From NCBI RefSeq assembly GCF_008727865.1, contig NZ_VTWU01000003.1, positions 558,001 to 622,000 on the forward strand: 64,000 bases of DNA. Reading direction: 5' to 3'. A model generated the notes under the pieces. The model worked only from the letters and a program-made list of their open reading frames with translations, made no database searches and was not told the origin of the DNA. The position numbers were made by a program, and so were the translations under genes. Source of the DNA: Hymenobacter busanensis. Lineage in GTDB: Bacteria > Bacteroidota > Bacteroidia > Cytophagales > Hymenobacteraceae. Positions 12,076 through 21,001 of the stretch are shown here, piece after piece (positions within the stretch are counted from its first letter, which is position 1; every line of letters starts with the position of its first letter).

Positions 12076-13122
12076 ATGGAGCAAGACATCCAGGCCCAGG
12101 TTCGAAACTACTACGGCACGGCGCTGCAAACCAGCCAGGACCTGCAAACCAACGCCTGCTGCACCGACGACATTCCGGCCGCCCACAAGCGGGTTCTGGC
12201 CGAGCTGGAAGACGAAGTGCTGGCCAAGTACTACGGCTGCGGCGTGTGCATTCCGTCGGCCGTGAACGGCCTGACGGTGCTCGACCTGGGTTCCGGTTCG
12301 GGCCGCGACGCCTACTTGCTCTCGAATCTGGTGGGCGAGGCCGGCCGCGTCATCGGGGTCGACATGACCGAGGAGCAGCTGGCCGTGGCCCGCCGCCACG
12401 TAGAGGCCCACACGGCGCGGTTCGGCTACCAGCGCCCCAACGTGGAGTTTCGCCACGGCTACATCGAAGACCTGGCCGCGGCCGGTCTCGACGACAACTC
12501 CGTGGACCTGGTGGTGAGCAACTGCGTGCTGAACCTGAGCACCGACAAGGCCGCCACCTACCGCGAGATTTTCCGGGTGCTGCGGCCCGGCGGCGAACTG
12601 TTCATCGCCGACGTGTTTGCCGACCGCCGCGTGCCCGAAGCCCTGCGCCACGACCCGGTGCTCTACGGCGAATGCCTGAGCGGCGCACTTTATATCGAAG
12701 ATTTTCGCCGCCTGCTGCGCGAGCTGGGCATCCGCGACTACCGCCTGACGGCCCGGCGGCAGCTTAGCATTGGCAACGCCGAGATGGAGCGCAAGGTGGG
12801 CCACATCAAATTCTACTCGCTCACCGTGCGGGCTTTCAAGCTCGACCTGGAAGACCAGTGCGAGGACTACGGCCAAGTGGCCACTTACCTGGGCACCATG
12901 CCCGACGAACCCCACGGTTTCACCCTCGACGACCACCATTTCTTTGAAACGGGCCGGCCAGTGCTGGTGTGCGGCAACACCGCCGACATGCTCTCCCAAA
13001 CCCGTTTCGGAGCCCATTTTCGCCTCGATGGTGACAAGTCGCGGCACTTTGGGCTGTTTCCCTGCGGGCCGGCCGTGAGCAGCGCAGCTAGTTCCGGCGA
13101 AACCACCGGCCGCTGCTGCTAA
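12076..13122 (+). CDS. arsM: Arsenite S-adenosylmethionine methyltransferase
   Basis: Protein of 348 residues; start chosen at MEQDIQAQVRNYYG. Class I SAM methyltransferase core: motif I VLDLGSGSGRDAYLLS, acidic loop VIGVDMTEE. ArsM-type cysteines are visible: a Cys pair at 28-29 (NACC), Cys150 in VSNCVLNLS and Cys200 in GECLSGALYIEDFRRLL, the latter two in the contexts that bind As(III). The C-terminal extension of about 100 residues is typical of the longer ArsM form that travels with ArsS. It methylates arsenite to mono- and dimethylarsenicals in the cytoplasm. It is the first gene of the arsenosugar cluster, 49 bp before arsS. Confidence 0.9.
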   Translation: MEQDIQAQVRNYYGTALQTSQDLQTNACCTDDIPAAHKRVLAELEDEVLAKYYGCGVCIPSAVNGLTVLDLGSGSGRDAYLLSNLVGEAGRVIGVDMTEEQLAVARRHVEAHTARFGYQRPNVEFRHGYIEDLAAAGLDDNSVDLVVSNCVLNLSTDKAATYREIFRVLRPGGELFIADVFADRRVPEALRHDPVLYGECLSGALYIEDFRRLLRELGIRDYRLTARRQLSIGNAEMERKVGHIKFYSLTVRAFKLDLEDQCEDYGQVATYLGTMPDEPHGFTLDDHHFFETGRPVLVCGNTADMLSQTRFGAHFRLDGDKSRHFGLFPCGPAVSSAASSGETTGRCC

Positions 13123-13171
13123 CTTCTGCCCCTGATCCTGTTTCGCGTTTCGCTAGTCTACTTTCGTGCCC

Positions 13172-14221
13172 ATGATTAAGTCCCTTAAGGCCACCGGCCA
13201 TCAACTGGCCGACCCCGCTTTCCAGCTGACGGTGCTCGGCCGGGACGCCGTGGAAGCCCACCACCTGCCGCGCTTCCACGAAAAGCTGCGCGAAGCAGGG
13301 CTGTTTCCGCTCGCGCCGGTGGCGCCGGCCGTGCTACAAATCAACGTGGGCAAAATGTGCAACCAGGTGTGCCGCCACTGCCACGTCGACGCCGGCCCCG
13401 ACCGCAAGGAAATCATGACGCGCGAGACCATGCAGCTCTGCCTCGAGGCGCTGGCCCAAACCGGCATTCCCACGGTGGACCTAACCGGCGGCGCGCCCGA
13501 GATGAACCCCGACTTCCGCTGGTTCGTGGAGCAGATTCACGCGCTGGGCCGCCACATCATCGTGCGCTGCAACCTCACCATCATCGTGGCCAACAAGAAG
13601 TACCACGACCTGCCCGAGTTCTTCCGGCAGCACGGCGTGGAGGTGGTCAGCTCGCTGCCGTTCTACAACGCGGGCAAAACCGACAGCCAGCGCGGCGAAG
13701 GCGTATTCGACGACTCGGTGCGGGCCCTGAAAATGCTCAACGCCGTGGGCTATGGCCAGGCAGGCTCGGGCCTCGTGCTGAATTTGGTTTACAACCCGGC
13801 CGGCGCGTTCTTGCCTGGCAGCCAGAAAGGCCTGCAGGAGCAGTTCAAGCGCATGCTGCTGAAAGACCACGGCATCGTGTTCAACGAGCTGTTTGCCATT
13901 ACCAACATTCCGGTGAGCCGCTACCTCGATTACCTCCTCGAATCGGGCAACTACGCGGGCTACATGGAAAAGCTCGTCAGCGCCTTCAACCCCGCGGCGG
14001 CGGCCGGCGTGATGTGCCGCAACACCATTTCGGTGGGCTGGGACGGCGGCCTCTACGACTGCGACTTCAACCAGATGCTGGACCTGCCCGTGGCCAGCCT
14101 CGTGCAGCACATCCGCGACTTCGATGCCGTGGTCCTTGGGCGGCGCGCCGTCGTGGTGAACCAGCACTGTTTCGGCTGCACGGCCGGAGCCGGCTCCAGC
14201 TGCGGCGGTACCGTGGCCTAA
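13172..14221 (+). CDS. arsS: Arsenosugar biosynthesis radical SAM protein
   Basis: Radical SAM enzyme of 349 residues with the cluster motif CxxxCxxC at Cys63, Cys67 and Cys70 (MCNQVCRHCHVDAGPDR), the glycine-rich motif DLTGGAPEMN and a Cys-rich C terminus (HCFGCTAGAGSSCGG). This layout is that of ArsS (TIGR04167), which joins a 5'-deoxyadenosyl group to dimethylarsenite to make the arsenosugar precursor. The ATG at 13172 is preferred; an in-frame GTG lies two codons upstream. It sits between arsM and the glycosyltransferase in one operon. Confidence 0.92.
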   Translation: MIKSLKATGHQLADPAFQLTVLGRDAVEAHHLPRFHEKLREAGLFPLAPVAPAVLQINVGKMCNQVCRHCHVDAGPDRKEIMTRETMQLCLEALAQTGIPTVDLTGGAPEMNPDFRWFVEQIHALGRHIIVRCNLTIIVANKKYHDLPEFFRQHGVEVVSSLPFYNAGKTDSQRGEGVFDDSVRALKMLNAVGYGQAGSGLVLNLVYNPAGAFLPGSQKGLQEQFKRMLLKDHGIVFNELFAITNIPVSRYLDYLLESGNYAGYMEKLVSAFNPAAAAGVMCRNTISVGWDGGLYDCDFNQMLDLPVASLVQHIRDFDAVVLGRRAVVVNQHCFGCTAGAGSSCGGTVA

Positions 14222-14263
14222 GCCAGCCGTGTGCTCCGACGCTTACTTCCTTATGCTCTTTCG

Positions 14264-14938
14264 ATGGTCAACCACCTACTTGTCTTTGCCCGCCACCCAG
14301 AGCTGGGCCAGGTGAAAACCCGGCTGGCACACGCCGTTGGGGCCGAAGAGGCCTTACGTGTGTACCGTGCGTTGCTGGCCAGCACCCACTCGGCCGTCGA
14401 TGCCGTGGCGGCGCAGAAAACCCTCTGGCTGGCTGGGCACGCGCCCACCGGTGAATCGGAGTTTGCCCACTGGGCGGGCTTCGAGCAGCACCCCCAGCCG
14501 GCCGGCGACCTGGGCCAGCGGATGTACGCGGCATTTGCGGCGGCGTTTGCGGCCGGTGCCACGGCGGCCGTCATCATCGGCACCGATTGCCCCGACCTCC
14601 GCCCGGCGCACCTCAACGCAGCCTTCTACCAGCTGCAGAACCACGACGTGGTCATTGGCCCGGCGCTGGACGGCGGCTACTACCTGCTGGGCCTGCGCAC
14701 CCTGGTGCCCGACTTCTTCCTTCACAAGCCCTGGAGCACCGACGCTGTGCTGACCGCTACCTTGGCCGACGCCCAGCGGCTGGGCTTGCGTGTGGCCCAA
14801 CTCCCGGCCCTTTCCGACGTGGACACAGCCGCCGACTTGGCTGCTTGGCAGAATTGGAAGTACGCAACCCCTTTGGCGCAAGCCCCCGCACACCAGCATA
14901 AGGATAATGGAGGGAGGAAATCAACGTGGGACCTATAA
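14264..14938 (+). CDS. TIGR04282-family arsenosugar biosynthesis glycosyltransferase
   Basis: Protein of 224 residues starting MVNHLLVFARHPELGQVKTR, the signature opening of the TIGR04282 (DUF2064) family, with the nucleotide/metal-binding stretch VIIGTDCPDLRPAHL and VIGPALDGGYYLLGL. The fold resembles nucleotidyl/glycosyl transferases. It is 42 bp after arsS on the same strand, which supports a role in turning the ArsS product into a finished arsenosugar. The exact sugar donor and reaction are not established from sequence. Confidence 0.85.
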   Translation: MVNHLLVFARHPELGQVKTRLAHAVGAEEALRVYRALLASTHSAVDAVAAQKTLWLAGHAPTGESEFAHWAGFEQHPQPAGDLGQRMYAAFAAAFAAGATAAVIIGTDCPDLRPAHLNAAFYQLQNHDVVIGPALDGGYYLLGLRTLVPDFFLHKPWSTDAVLTATLADAQRLGLRVAQLPALSDVDTAADLAAWQNWKYATPLAQAPAHQHKDNGGRKSTWDL

Positions 14939-15136
14939 AGAGCCGCTGGACCAGCCTAATTGGCCCCACATGTGCCGATAGGCGTAGATGATTAGGTTAA
15001 TAAGAAACGTCTTCCCCATAATATCTAAAACAATTGCAACCAAGAGGCATGTGGCCACTGGTTCACCGGAATAACGGAGAAACAAGACGAGCCTTTATGG
15101 CTGCACTTGTGTGTATTTTTTATATATTATCTATTG

Positions 15137-15685
15137 ATGGATCAATCAACAATCCTTGCGCGGGCTGCTTCACCCTTGTCGCCAATGCCTCTGCTGGCCC
15201 AGCAGGTGCATACCACGCGTGATTCGTTTGGAGCGGTGGTAGCCGAATACACGTTTTTTCCTCGGCCGCAGGTGCTCTACGTGCGCTGGCAGGGCCACGT
15301 AACGAGCGACGAACTGGTGCGAGCGGCGTACACCGGCTTGGAAATCAACCAGCAGTGGCAACCCCGGGGCCTGTTTCATGACTTGCGCGCCTCAAGCGGC
15401 GAGTGGGGCGAGGCCGGACCCTGGCTGGAGCACGAGTGGGTACCAGGTATCCACGCCCAGTGCCCGCAGCTGCGCCGCCTAGCTGTGCTGCTTGATTCGG
15501 CAGTGTCTCTGCCCTATACCAACACCCAAGTGCTAACCCAATTGGACCGGCACTTTGACTTCCAGGTATTCTACTCGCTGCTTGCCGCGTGGCGCTGGAT
15601 AAATCGGTGTACCGGCTCCCACCCCGAGAACCAGCGCGCCGACCCGGGAATCACAGGCAGTTCAGTACCTAGCAATGCGAACTGA
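15137..15685 (+). CDS. SpoIIAA/STAS-like small protein
   Basis: About 182 residues from the ATG at 15137 (MDQSTILARAA); an internal ATG at 15185 (MPLLAQQV) is also possible. The core, VLYVRWQGHVTSDEL followed by LFHDLRASSGEW, resembles SpoIIAA-like/STAS-fold proteins that are common as orphan genes in Hymenobacter. No membrane or catalytic motif. The upstream 40 bp are AT-rich, unlike the region, and may hold its promoter. Function unknown. Confidence 0.6.
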   Translation: MDQSTILARAASPLSPMPLLAQQVHTTRDSFGAVVAEYTFFPRPQVLYVRWQGHVTSDELVRAAYTGLEINQQWQPRGLFHDLRASSGEWGEAGPWLEHEWVPGIHAQCPQLRRLAVLLDSAVSLPYTNTQVLTQLDRHFDFQVFYSLLAAWRWINRCTGSHPENQRADPGITGSSVPSNAN

Positions 15686-15745
15686 CCCCAAAAGGATGGG
15701 GTACCAGCAGTTGTAGTATTTGTTCTAGGTTTATTCTGAAAAAAT

Positions 15746-15779
15746 AAAAACCGCGTTTCTATTTCAGAAACGCGGTTTT
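15746..15779. terminator. Bidirectional terminator hairpin (repeated family)
   Basis: Stem aaaaccgcgtttct / agaaacgcggtttt (14 bp) with loop atttc, A-rich on the left and T-rich on the right. It lies between convergent genes ending at 15685 and 15835. The core ccgcgtttc ... gaaacgcgg recurs at 26765-26795. Confidence 0.85.
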
Positions 15780-15834
15780 GCGTAGCACGGCGGTCAACTC
15801 GCTTAGGCAAGCCAACCGCAAGCATATCACTGCC

Positions 15835-18096
15835 TTATTGCTTGAGCAGTCGACCGGTGCGGAGGTAGCCGGCTTCGTCTTGCATCCGAATCAGGTACAC
15901 GCCGGGTTTCACATCTTGCAGGTCAATGGGCTGGTTGGTGAAGCCGGTTTTTACCAGGCGGCCCGCCACGGTGTAGAGCGAAAACACCTGCTTGCTCTTC
16001 CACGCCACCAGCACTTGGCCTGCCGCCGGGTTCGGGTACACATTCAGGGCCAGTTCGTCTTGCGGCTGGCGCGTGGCCAACGGGGCGTAGGCGGTGCTCA
16101 GGTAGTACAGATTCGCGGTGGTGCCTTTGGCAATCTGGTGCGCGCCGGCCGGCAGCGACATCGTGAACCGACCACCACTTACCGTCTGGTTGGTGCCGTC
16201 GATCCGTACCGTACCGCTGAAGGCGTCATTGAACACCAGCGTGAGCGTAGCGGCCGCAGTGGTTGTGAAGGCAATATTTGTGGAGGACTCCAGCTTCAGG
16301 CACTGCGTCAGGTTCAAGCCGTTGTAGACCACCGTTCCTTGCGACGTAGACAGGTTGCCGGTGATGGTGTAAAACGTGCTGGTGGTGCCGGACGCGGTGA
16401 AGTTGTGCACCATCCCCGACGTGCTGCCACCGCCACCGCCCGTACCACCGCCACCACCGCCCGTGGCCGGTGCATCGCCTTGCACCGATACCAGGCCGGT
16501 TTGGTAATTCACCAGCGCCGTCTGCAGCGGCGTATTGATGGCGGAAGAAGCATCGTCAACCGCGTTGTTGAAGGTCCACTGAAAGTCGCCGCCCTTCACG
16601 CGCCCCGCGTACAGCATCACCTTGGCTTGCGCCGCGGCCGGGCCATCCGCCGTGTAGGTGTACATGACGGCCGGGTTTGTATCGAAGTTGTTGTAGGAGT
16701 TGCGTCCGTAGGCCGAAACGACGGTGCTGGGCACCACCTGCGCCCGGGTGGCAACCACGTAGGCATCGAAGTCAGCCGTTGAATTGGGGTAGCCGGCCGC
16801 GCCATACGGCACAAAACGCTGCTGCCCGTTCATATAGTTGTCGAATGCCTTGATGGTGCCGCCGTCCTCCTTGGAGAAAATCGGCATGTTGGTGTAGTCG
16901 TTGGCCTGCGTGGCGGGGTTGTACACATCGGTGCCCTGCATGGAGGTGAGCATCGGGTACTTGCAATTGCGGAAGTAGTTGCCCTCCATGAACACCGAGG
17001 AGCCCTCCGTAGAACCGGCCCCGTATTTGGCGTTGCCGTCGTAGTAGTTGTTGTAGACGTGCGCCGAATAAAACCGCACGCGCGGGTGACGGGAGTCCGA
17101 GTGGTCGTACCAGTTGTGGTGATAGGTGATGTAAAGTCCCTGCGTGCTCGTTTCGCTCAGGCCCAGCAGGTTCGACTTGCCCGTGTCCCAGAAGTGGTTG
17201 TAGGAAAACGTTACGTAGGTCGAGCGTTTGGCATCCAGCGCCCCGTCGCCCTTCACCTGGTCCGGGTCGCTGCCGGCGTGGCCGTAGAAGAAGTCCGAGT
17301 TGTGCACCCAGATGTAGTCGTTATCCTGCTGCAGGCCAATGTTGTCGCCCTCGTCGCTGTCGCAGTTCATCGTGCCGATGTTGCGGATTTCCACGTTGGA
17401 GGCATTCTTGATCCGAATGCCCCAGCCGTCGGCCACGGCGTCGTTCCCCACGCCTTCCAGCGTAATGGAGCTGGAGGCGAAGTTGTTGTTCTCGATAACT
17501 AGGTCACCGCTGAGCAAGTAGCTCGGGTCGGTAATCTGCCCCACCAGGCGAATGAGCAGCGGGCGCGCATCCCGGCCTTTTTTGAAGCCGTCCAGAATGG
17601 TCTGCAGCCCCACGCACGGGTTGGTGGTGGCCCCGGTTACGTTGAGCGAAACGGTGTTTTTGGAGTTTTGCGTGATGTAGAGAATCACCGCGTTGCTCTT
17701 CACGGTGCCGTTGGTGTTGTAGGCACCCGGCACCCGGCCGTTGCTGAAGGCAAACCCGGTGCGGTCCTGGGCCAGCACCGACAGGGAACTGGTCACCGTA
17801 GCGGTGCCTTCTACCCCCGCCACGACGGGCACAATCTTGAGCGTGTACGTTCCGGGAGCCAGGCCCAGGGCATCGGCCCGGTAGTAGGAGCCGTAGTTGC
17901 GGATCAGTTGGTTGTCGAGCTTCTGGTCGACAACGCCCGCGCCGCTGTAGTACACGTTGTAGCTCTGCGCCGTGGCCACGGGCTGCCACCGCACATACGC
18001 CGATTCCAGCCACCCGGCCGACTCCAAGACGGCCACCGTCTGCGCCCGTAGCGCCAACGGCAACAGCAGCAATAGTAAAGAGAACAAGTGCTTCAT
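15835..18096 (-). CDS. Secreted pectate lyase, PL1 family, with T9SS sorting domain
   Basis: Protein of 753 residues; start at MKHLFSLLLLLLPLALRAQ, a clear signal peptide. Order: a fibronectin-like N-terminal stretch (VRWQPVATAQSYNVYYSG), a PL1 parallel beta-helix core (VIENNNFASSSITLEGVG, IRNIGTMNCDSDEGDN, YITYHHNWYDHSDSRHPRVR with the catalytic-type Arg of RHPRVR), a Gly/Ser linker (TGGGGGGTGGGGG), a carbohydrate-binding-like module (residues about 590-680) and a T9SS type A sorting domain (LNVYPNPAAGQVLV, YTVAGRLVKTGF). It cleaves polygalacturonate by beta-elimination outside the cell. It is a single gene, with a palindrome 122 bp upstream that may control it. Confidence 0.92.
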   Translation of the reverse strand: MKHLFSLLLLLLPLALRAQTVAVLESAGWLESAYVRWQPVATAQSYNVYYSGAGVVDQKLDNQLIRNYGSYYRADALGLAPGTYTLKIVPVVAGVEGTATVTSSLSVLAQDRTGFAFSNGRVPGAYNTNGTVKSNAVILYITQNSKNTVSLNVTGATTNPCVGLQTILDGFKKGRDARPLLIRLVGQITDPSYLLSGDLVIENNNFASSSITLEGVGNDAVADGWGIRIKNASNVEIRNIGTMNCDSDEGDNIGLQQDNDYIWVHNSDFFYGHAGSDPDQVKGDGALDAKRSTYVTFSYNHFWDTGKSNLLGLSETSTQGLYITYHHNWYDHSDSRHPRVRFYSAHVYNNYYDGNAKYGAGSTEGSSVFMEGNYFRNCKYPMLTSMQGTDVYNPATQANDYTNMPIFSKEDGGTIKAFDNYMNGQQRFVPYGAAGYPNSTADFDAYVVATRAQVVPSTVVSAYGRNSYNNFDTNPAVMYTYTADGPAAAQAKVMLYAGRVKGGDFQWTFNNAVDDASSAINTPLQTALVNYQTGLVSVQGDAPATGGGGGGTGGGGGSTSGMVHNFTASGTTSTFYTITGNLSTSQGTVVYNGLNLTQCLKLESSTNIAFTTTAAATLTLVFNDAFSGTVRIDGTNQTVSGGRFTMSLPAGAHQIAKGTTANLYYLSTAYAPLATRQPQDELALNVYPNPAAGQVLVAWKSKQVFSLYTVAGRLVKTGFTNQPIDLQDVKPGVYLIRMQDEAGYLRTGRLLKQ

Positions 18097-18642
18097 CGTC
18101 TGTGGTATTGGGGTGGAGAGTGGCGGACGCCACCAGTGGAAAGGCCCTCCCAAACCTACCCTTTAAGCTTCAGGGAACGAGCATATAAGCGTCCGAATAC
18201 CTGACTAAAACTATGCAAACGTTGCCGGCAACGTTGCCGAGCTGAGGTAATTGGCTAATAATGCCTAGTCCATTTGGCTGATAATGGAGAAACAGCTCGG
18301 TTCCCAGTAGTTCATAAAGTGAACGGTCAGAGTGGTCAAGCCAAATCGATGGCGCGCAGTTATAGACACGGCAAGTATGTACCACGGAGAAGCGGATCAT
18401 CCATAGCAACAGTATTGTGAAAAAGTGGGCAACATATAAGACGATTTCTAATACGAGGACAACACTGTTACCTGCCTGACTTACATACCAGAGCGCGGTG
18501 GCCTAGGCATAGCCCGCATAGGTGAGTTGTATAATTGGGCGGGTATCTTGGTTCTGGGCTGGCCAGTATTCTATAGTCAAGAGGAGCTACTCATCAAAGA
18601 GTGCTATCTGGTTAACTTGCGCTTTGTATTGATTCTGATTTT
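18097..18642. other. Divergent AT-richer intergenic region
   Basis: About 550 bp between the pectate lyase and GT4 starts, lower in GC than its flanks. It holds the 18-bp palindrome at 18218-18235. Short open frames here have no supporting signals. Confidence 0.5.
18218..18235. promoter_or_regulatory. Perfect 18-bp palindrome, LacI-type operator candidate
   Basis: aacgttgccggcaacgtt is self-complementary over all 18 bases and has a central CpG, as LacI/GalR-family operators do. It lies 122 bp upstream of the pectate lyase start and 408 bp from the GT4 start, so the lyase is the more likely target. Confidence 0.5.
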
Positions 18643-19833
18643 ATGGAAAAACCGATACCGCCGCGTTTGCGGGTGGCATTCGTAAGCTCGTGTCCAGAGG
18701 CATGGGGCGGTAGCGAAGAACTTTGGGCTCGGGCCGCACACACACTGGCCACGGCCGGTTACGAAGTGTTAGCACTTAAAACCTTCCTCGACCCGACCCA
18801 CCCCAAGGTGGAGGAGCTACGCGAGAGTGGTTGTACCCTGCGAAACTTGAGTGCGGCCCCGGCATTGCCCCGGCGCTTGCTCAATCGCCTTAAGCCAGCC
18901 ACACAGCAATTCTCGAGCAGTGACCTGGAAAAAAAAATACTGGCGGATAACTTACGTCGCTTCCTGCCGCACCTGACAGTGGTTTCGCAAGGGTCCAATT
19001 TTGATGGTATCCACTTGGCCGAAACGTGTGCCGACCACGGTCACCCCTACATACTCATAGCCCAGAAGGCCGTCGAGTTCTTTTTCCCATGGGGCCCTAA
19101 CCGGGAAATCTCGCAGCGTGTGTACCAGGCTGCCCGTCGCTGCTTCTTTGTGTCGCGCCACAACTTAGCTTGCACCGAAGACCAGTTGGGTATGTCCTTG
19201 CCCCACGGCGTGGTCATGGCCAACCCCTACAACGTACCGTTTGCGGTTTCTGTGCCCTACCCAAACCCGCCGGACGAAACTCCGCTGGAACTGGCCTGCG
19301 TAGCGCGGTTGTTTTTCTTTGATAAAGGCCAGGATGTGCTGCTGCGGGTGCTGGCCCTGCCTCACTGGCAAGCCAGGTCCGTAAGGGTAACGTTTTACGG
19401 CTCTGGCTTCGACCAAGCCGGTATTGCCCAGATGGCAGGCCTACGGGGTGTCACAAACGTCAGTTTTGGCGGGCATGTGGCTGATGTTGCGGGCATTTGG
19501 GCACGGCACCAGGCCCTCATCATGCCTTCGCGCAGTGAGGGCCTGCCGCTGGCTCTGGTCGAGGCCATGCTGTGCGGGCGCCCCGCCATTGCCACCAATG
19601 TGGGGGGCATTGCGGAAGTGCTGGAAGACAACCTGACGGGCTTTCTGGCGGCGGCTCCAACTGTAGCCGCCTTGGACGAAGCCATGGAACGGGCCTGGGC
19701 GCGCCGCCACGAATGGGAGGCCATCGGGGCCGAGGCCGCCCGCCGCATCCGCACCCTGGTGCCCGCCGACCCCGTGGACGCTTTCGTTACCCAGCTTTTG
19801 GCTGCAGTGCCCGAGCAGCTAACAGGCGGGTAG
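18643..19833 (+). CDS. GT4-family glycosyltransferase
   Basis: Protein of 396 residues with a two-Rossmann (GT-B) layout. N-terminal domain begins LRVAFVSSCPEAWGGSEEL (acceptor side); C-terminal domain has LELACVARLFFFDKGQDVLL and the donor-binding signature MPSRSEGLPLALVEAMLCGRP then TNVGGIAEVL, the E-x7-E pattern of GT4. It is a retaining transferase that probably adds a sugar to a lipid-linked surface polysaccharide. It opens the polysaccharide region; the next gene runs towards it. Confidence 0.88.
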   Translation: MEKPIPPRLRVAFVSSCPEAWGGSEELWARAAHTLATAGYEVLALKTFLDPTHPKVEELRESGCTLRNLSAAPALPRRLLNRLKPATQQFSSSDLEKKILADNLRRFLPHLTVVSQGSNFDGIHLAETCADHGHPYILIAQKAVEFFFPWGPNREISQRVYQAARRCFFVSRHNLACTEDQLGMSLPHGVVMANPYNVPFAVSVPYPNPPDETPLELACVARLFFFDKGQDVLLRVLALPHWQARSVRVTFYGSGFDQAGIAQMAGLRGVTNVSFGGHVADVAGIWARHQALIMPSRSEGLPLALVEAMLCGRPAIATNVGGIAEVLEDNLTGFLAAAPTVAALDEAMERAWARRHEWEAIGAEAARRIRTLVPADPVDAFVTQLLAAVPEQLTGG

Positions 19834-19861
19834 CAGCCGGCAGCAACTTCGGCCTTTTTTA

Positions 19862-20938
19862 CTAACTAGGTACGCGAGGTAGCCGGGCGAGGAGGCCGTG
19901 CTTCACGTAATTGGCCGCGTCGCGCATAACGCGGAGCTTTGGCAGCGTCGAATAGCCAAACAGCACGATGTACCCGGCCAGCGCTAGGACGTCGGTAGGG
20001 TAGTAGTAGCAAGCCGTCAGCAGCAGGGCCACCGGGTAGAAAACCTCGTAAAACTCATTGAGCAGAATATGCTGATTAGGGCCCGGCTGCGCAATAACCA
20101 AGGTCATTTTCCAGCCCCGCTTCCGCACCAGCACCAAGCCACCATACAGGCCCAACGCTACGACCGGGGCCACGTGTCCTGCCCAGAACAGCAAGGTAAG
20201 TAAGGCCAGTACTTCGAGAGGAAACAGAAACCATTCGGCCAGCAGGCGTGCCCGCCGGGTTCCATTGCGGGTCACGAAGGTGCTCAGGCCCACTTGCGCA
20301 TCGTTGACCGCGTCGCTCAGCTGATGCCAGATGATGTTGCGCAAGCCGCTGGCCAGGGCCCAGATACCCACCGTGGCCAGCCACAGCGGTGGCCAGGGCT
20401 GCTGCGTCCAGCAAACAACCAAGGCCGTAGCCAGTAGCTGCGGAAAAAAATGCGCCCCGGCCGCGTCGGCCAGTACCCCGGCCAGCCCCCGCCCTTTGAG
20501 GCGGAAAGGCGGTAGCGAGTAGAGCGTGTACACAACCCAGGTGCCCAGGTAGAGCAAACAAACGGCTTGGCCTACGTGCCAGAAATAAACCATAAAACCA
20601 GCACCGGTGGCGATGCACACCCCCAGTAAGGTGGTAAACCGGCCCACGGAGGCTCGCGCTAGGCGGTTGGCTTTGCCAGCGGCTAAGTCATCGGCTCGGT
20701 CGGTCCAGTCGTTGAGCAGACTGACGTAGGTGGCCGCCACGGTCAGCGCCAGAAGCAACAAAAGCAGGCGACCTGAAATTGCCCAGATGGAATGATGTGC
20801 GAGCAATGCGGTGGCAAAGCAAATAGCCAGGATGGGAGCAAACTTATAGATCCACCACTCGGTGATGCGGGCAACGGTTGCCAAGCGCCGTAAAAAATTC
20901 GTAACGAAAACAGCCATACGCAAACAAAAGAGGTACAA
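19862..20938 (-). CDS. UbiA-family prenyltransferase
   Basis: Integral membrane protein of about 358 residues (or 351 from the Met at 20917) with eight to nine hydrophobic segments. Both Mg-binding UbiA motifs are present: NDWTDRADD in loop 2-3 and HQLSDAVND in loop 6-7. UbiA enzymes transfer prenyl or phosphoribosyl groups; within polysaccharide clusters, members often act on polyprenyl phosphate. The substrate cannot be told from sequence. It diverges from the ABC permease gene with 63 bp between them. Confidence 0.85.
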   Translation of the reverse strand: MYLFCLRMAVFVTNFLRRLATVARITEWWIYKFAPILAICFATALLAHHSIWAISGRLLLLLLALTVAATYVSLLNDWTDRADDLAAGKANRLARASVGRFTTLLGVCIATGAGFMVYFWHVGQAVCLLYLGTWVVYTLYSLPPFRLKGRGLAGVLADAAGAHFFPQLLATALVVCWTQQPWPPLWLATVGIWALASGLRNIIWHQLSDAVNDAQVGLSTFVTRNGTRRARLLAEWFLFPLEVLALLTLLFWAGHVAPVVALGLYGGLVLVRKRGWKMTLVIAQPGPNQHILLNEFYEVFYPVALLLTACYYYPTDVLALAGYIVLFGYSTLPKLRVMRDAANYVKHGLLARLPRVPS

Positions 20939-21001
20939 GATGGGGCTTTACGAGCTATCATTCTGGCTTTCCTACCGGGCAGTATCGTTCTTTACTGCCA
21001 G

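Noticed and set aside
18170-18409. 79-codon minus-strand frame upstream of the pectate lyase
   Set aside because: It runs through the 18-bp palindrome, has no start signal or family likeness, and lies in an AT-richer regulatory gap.
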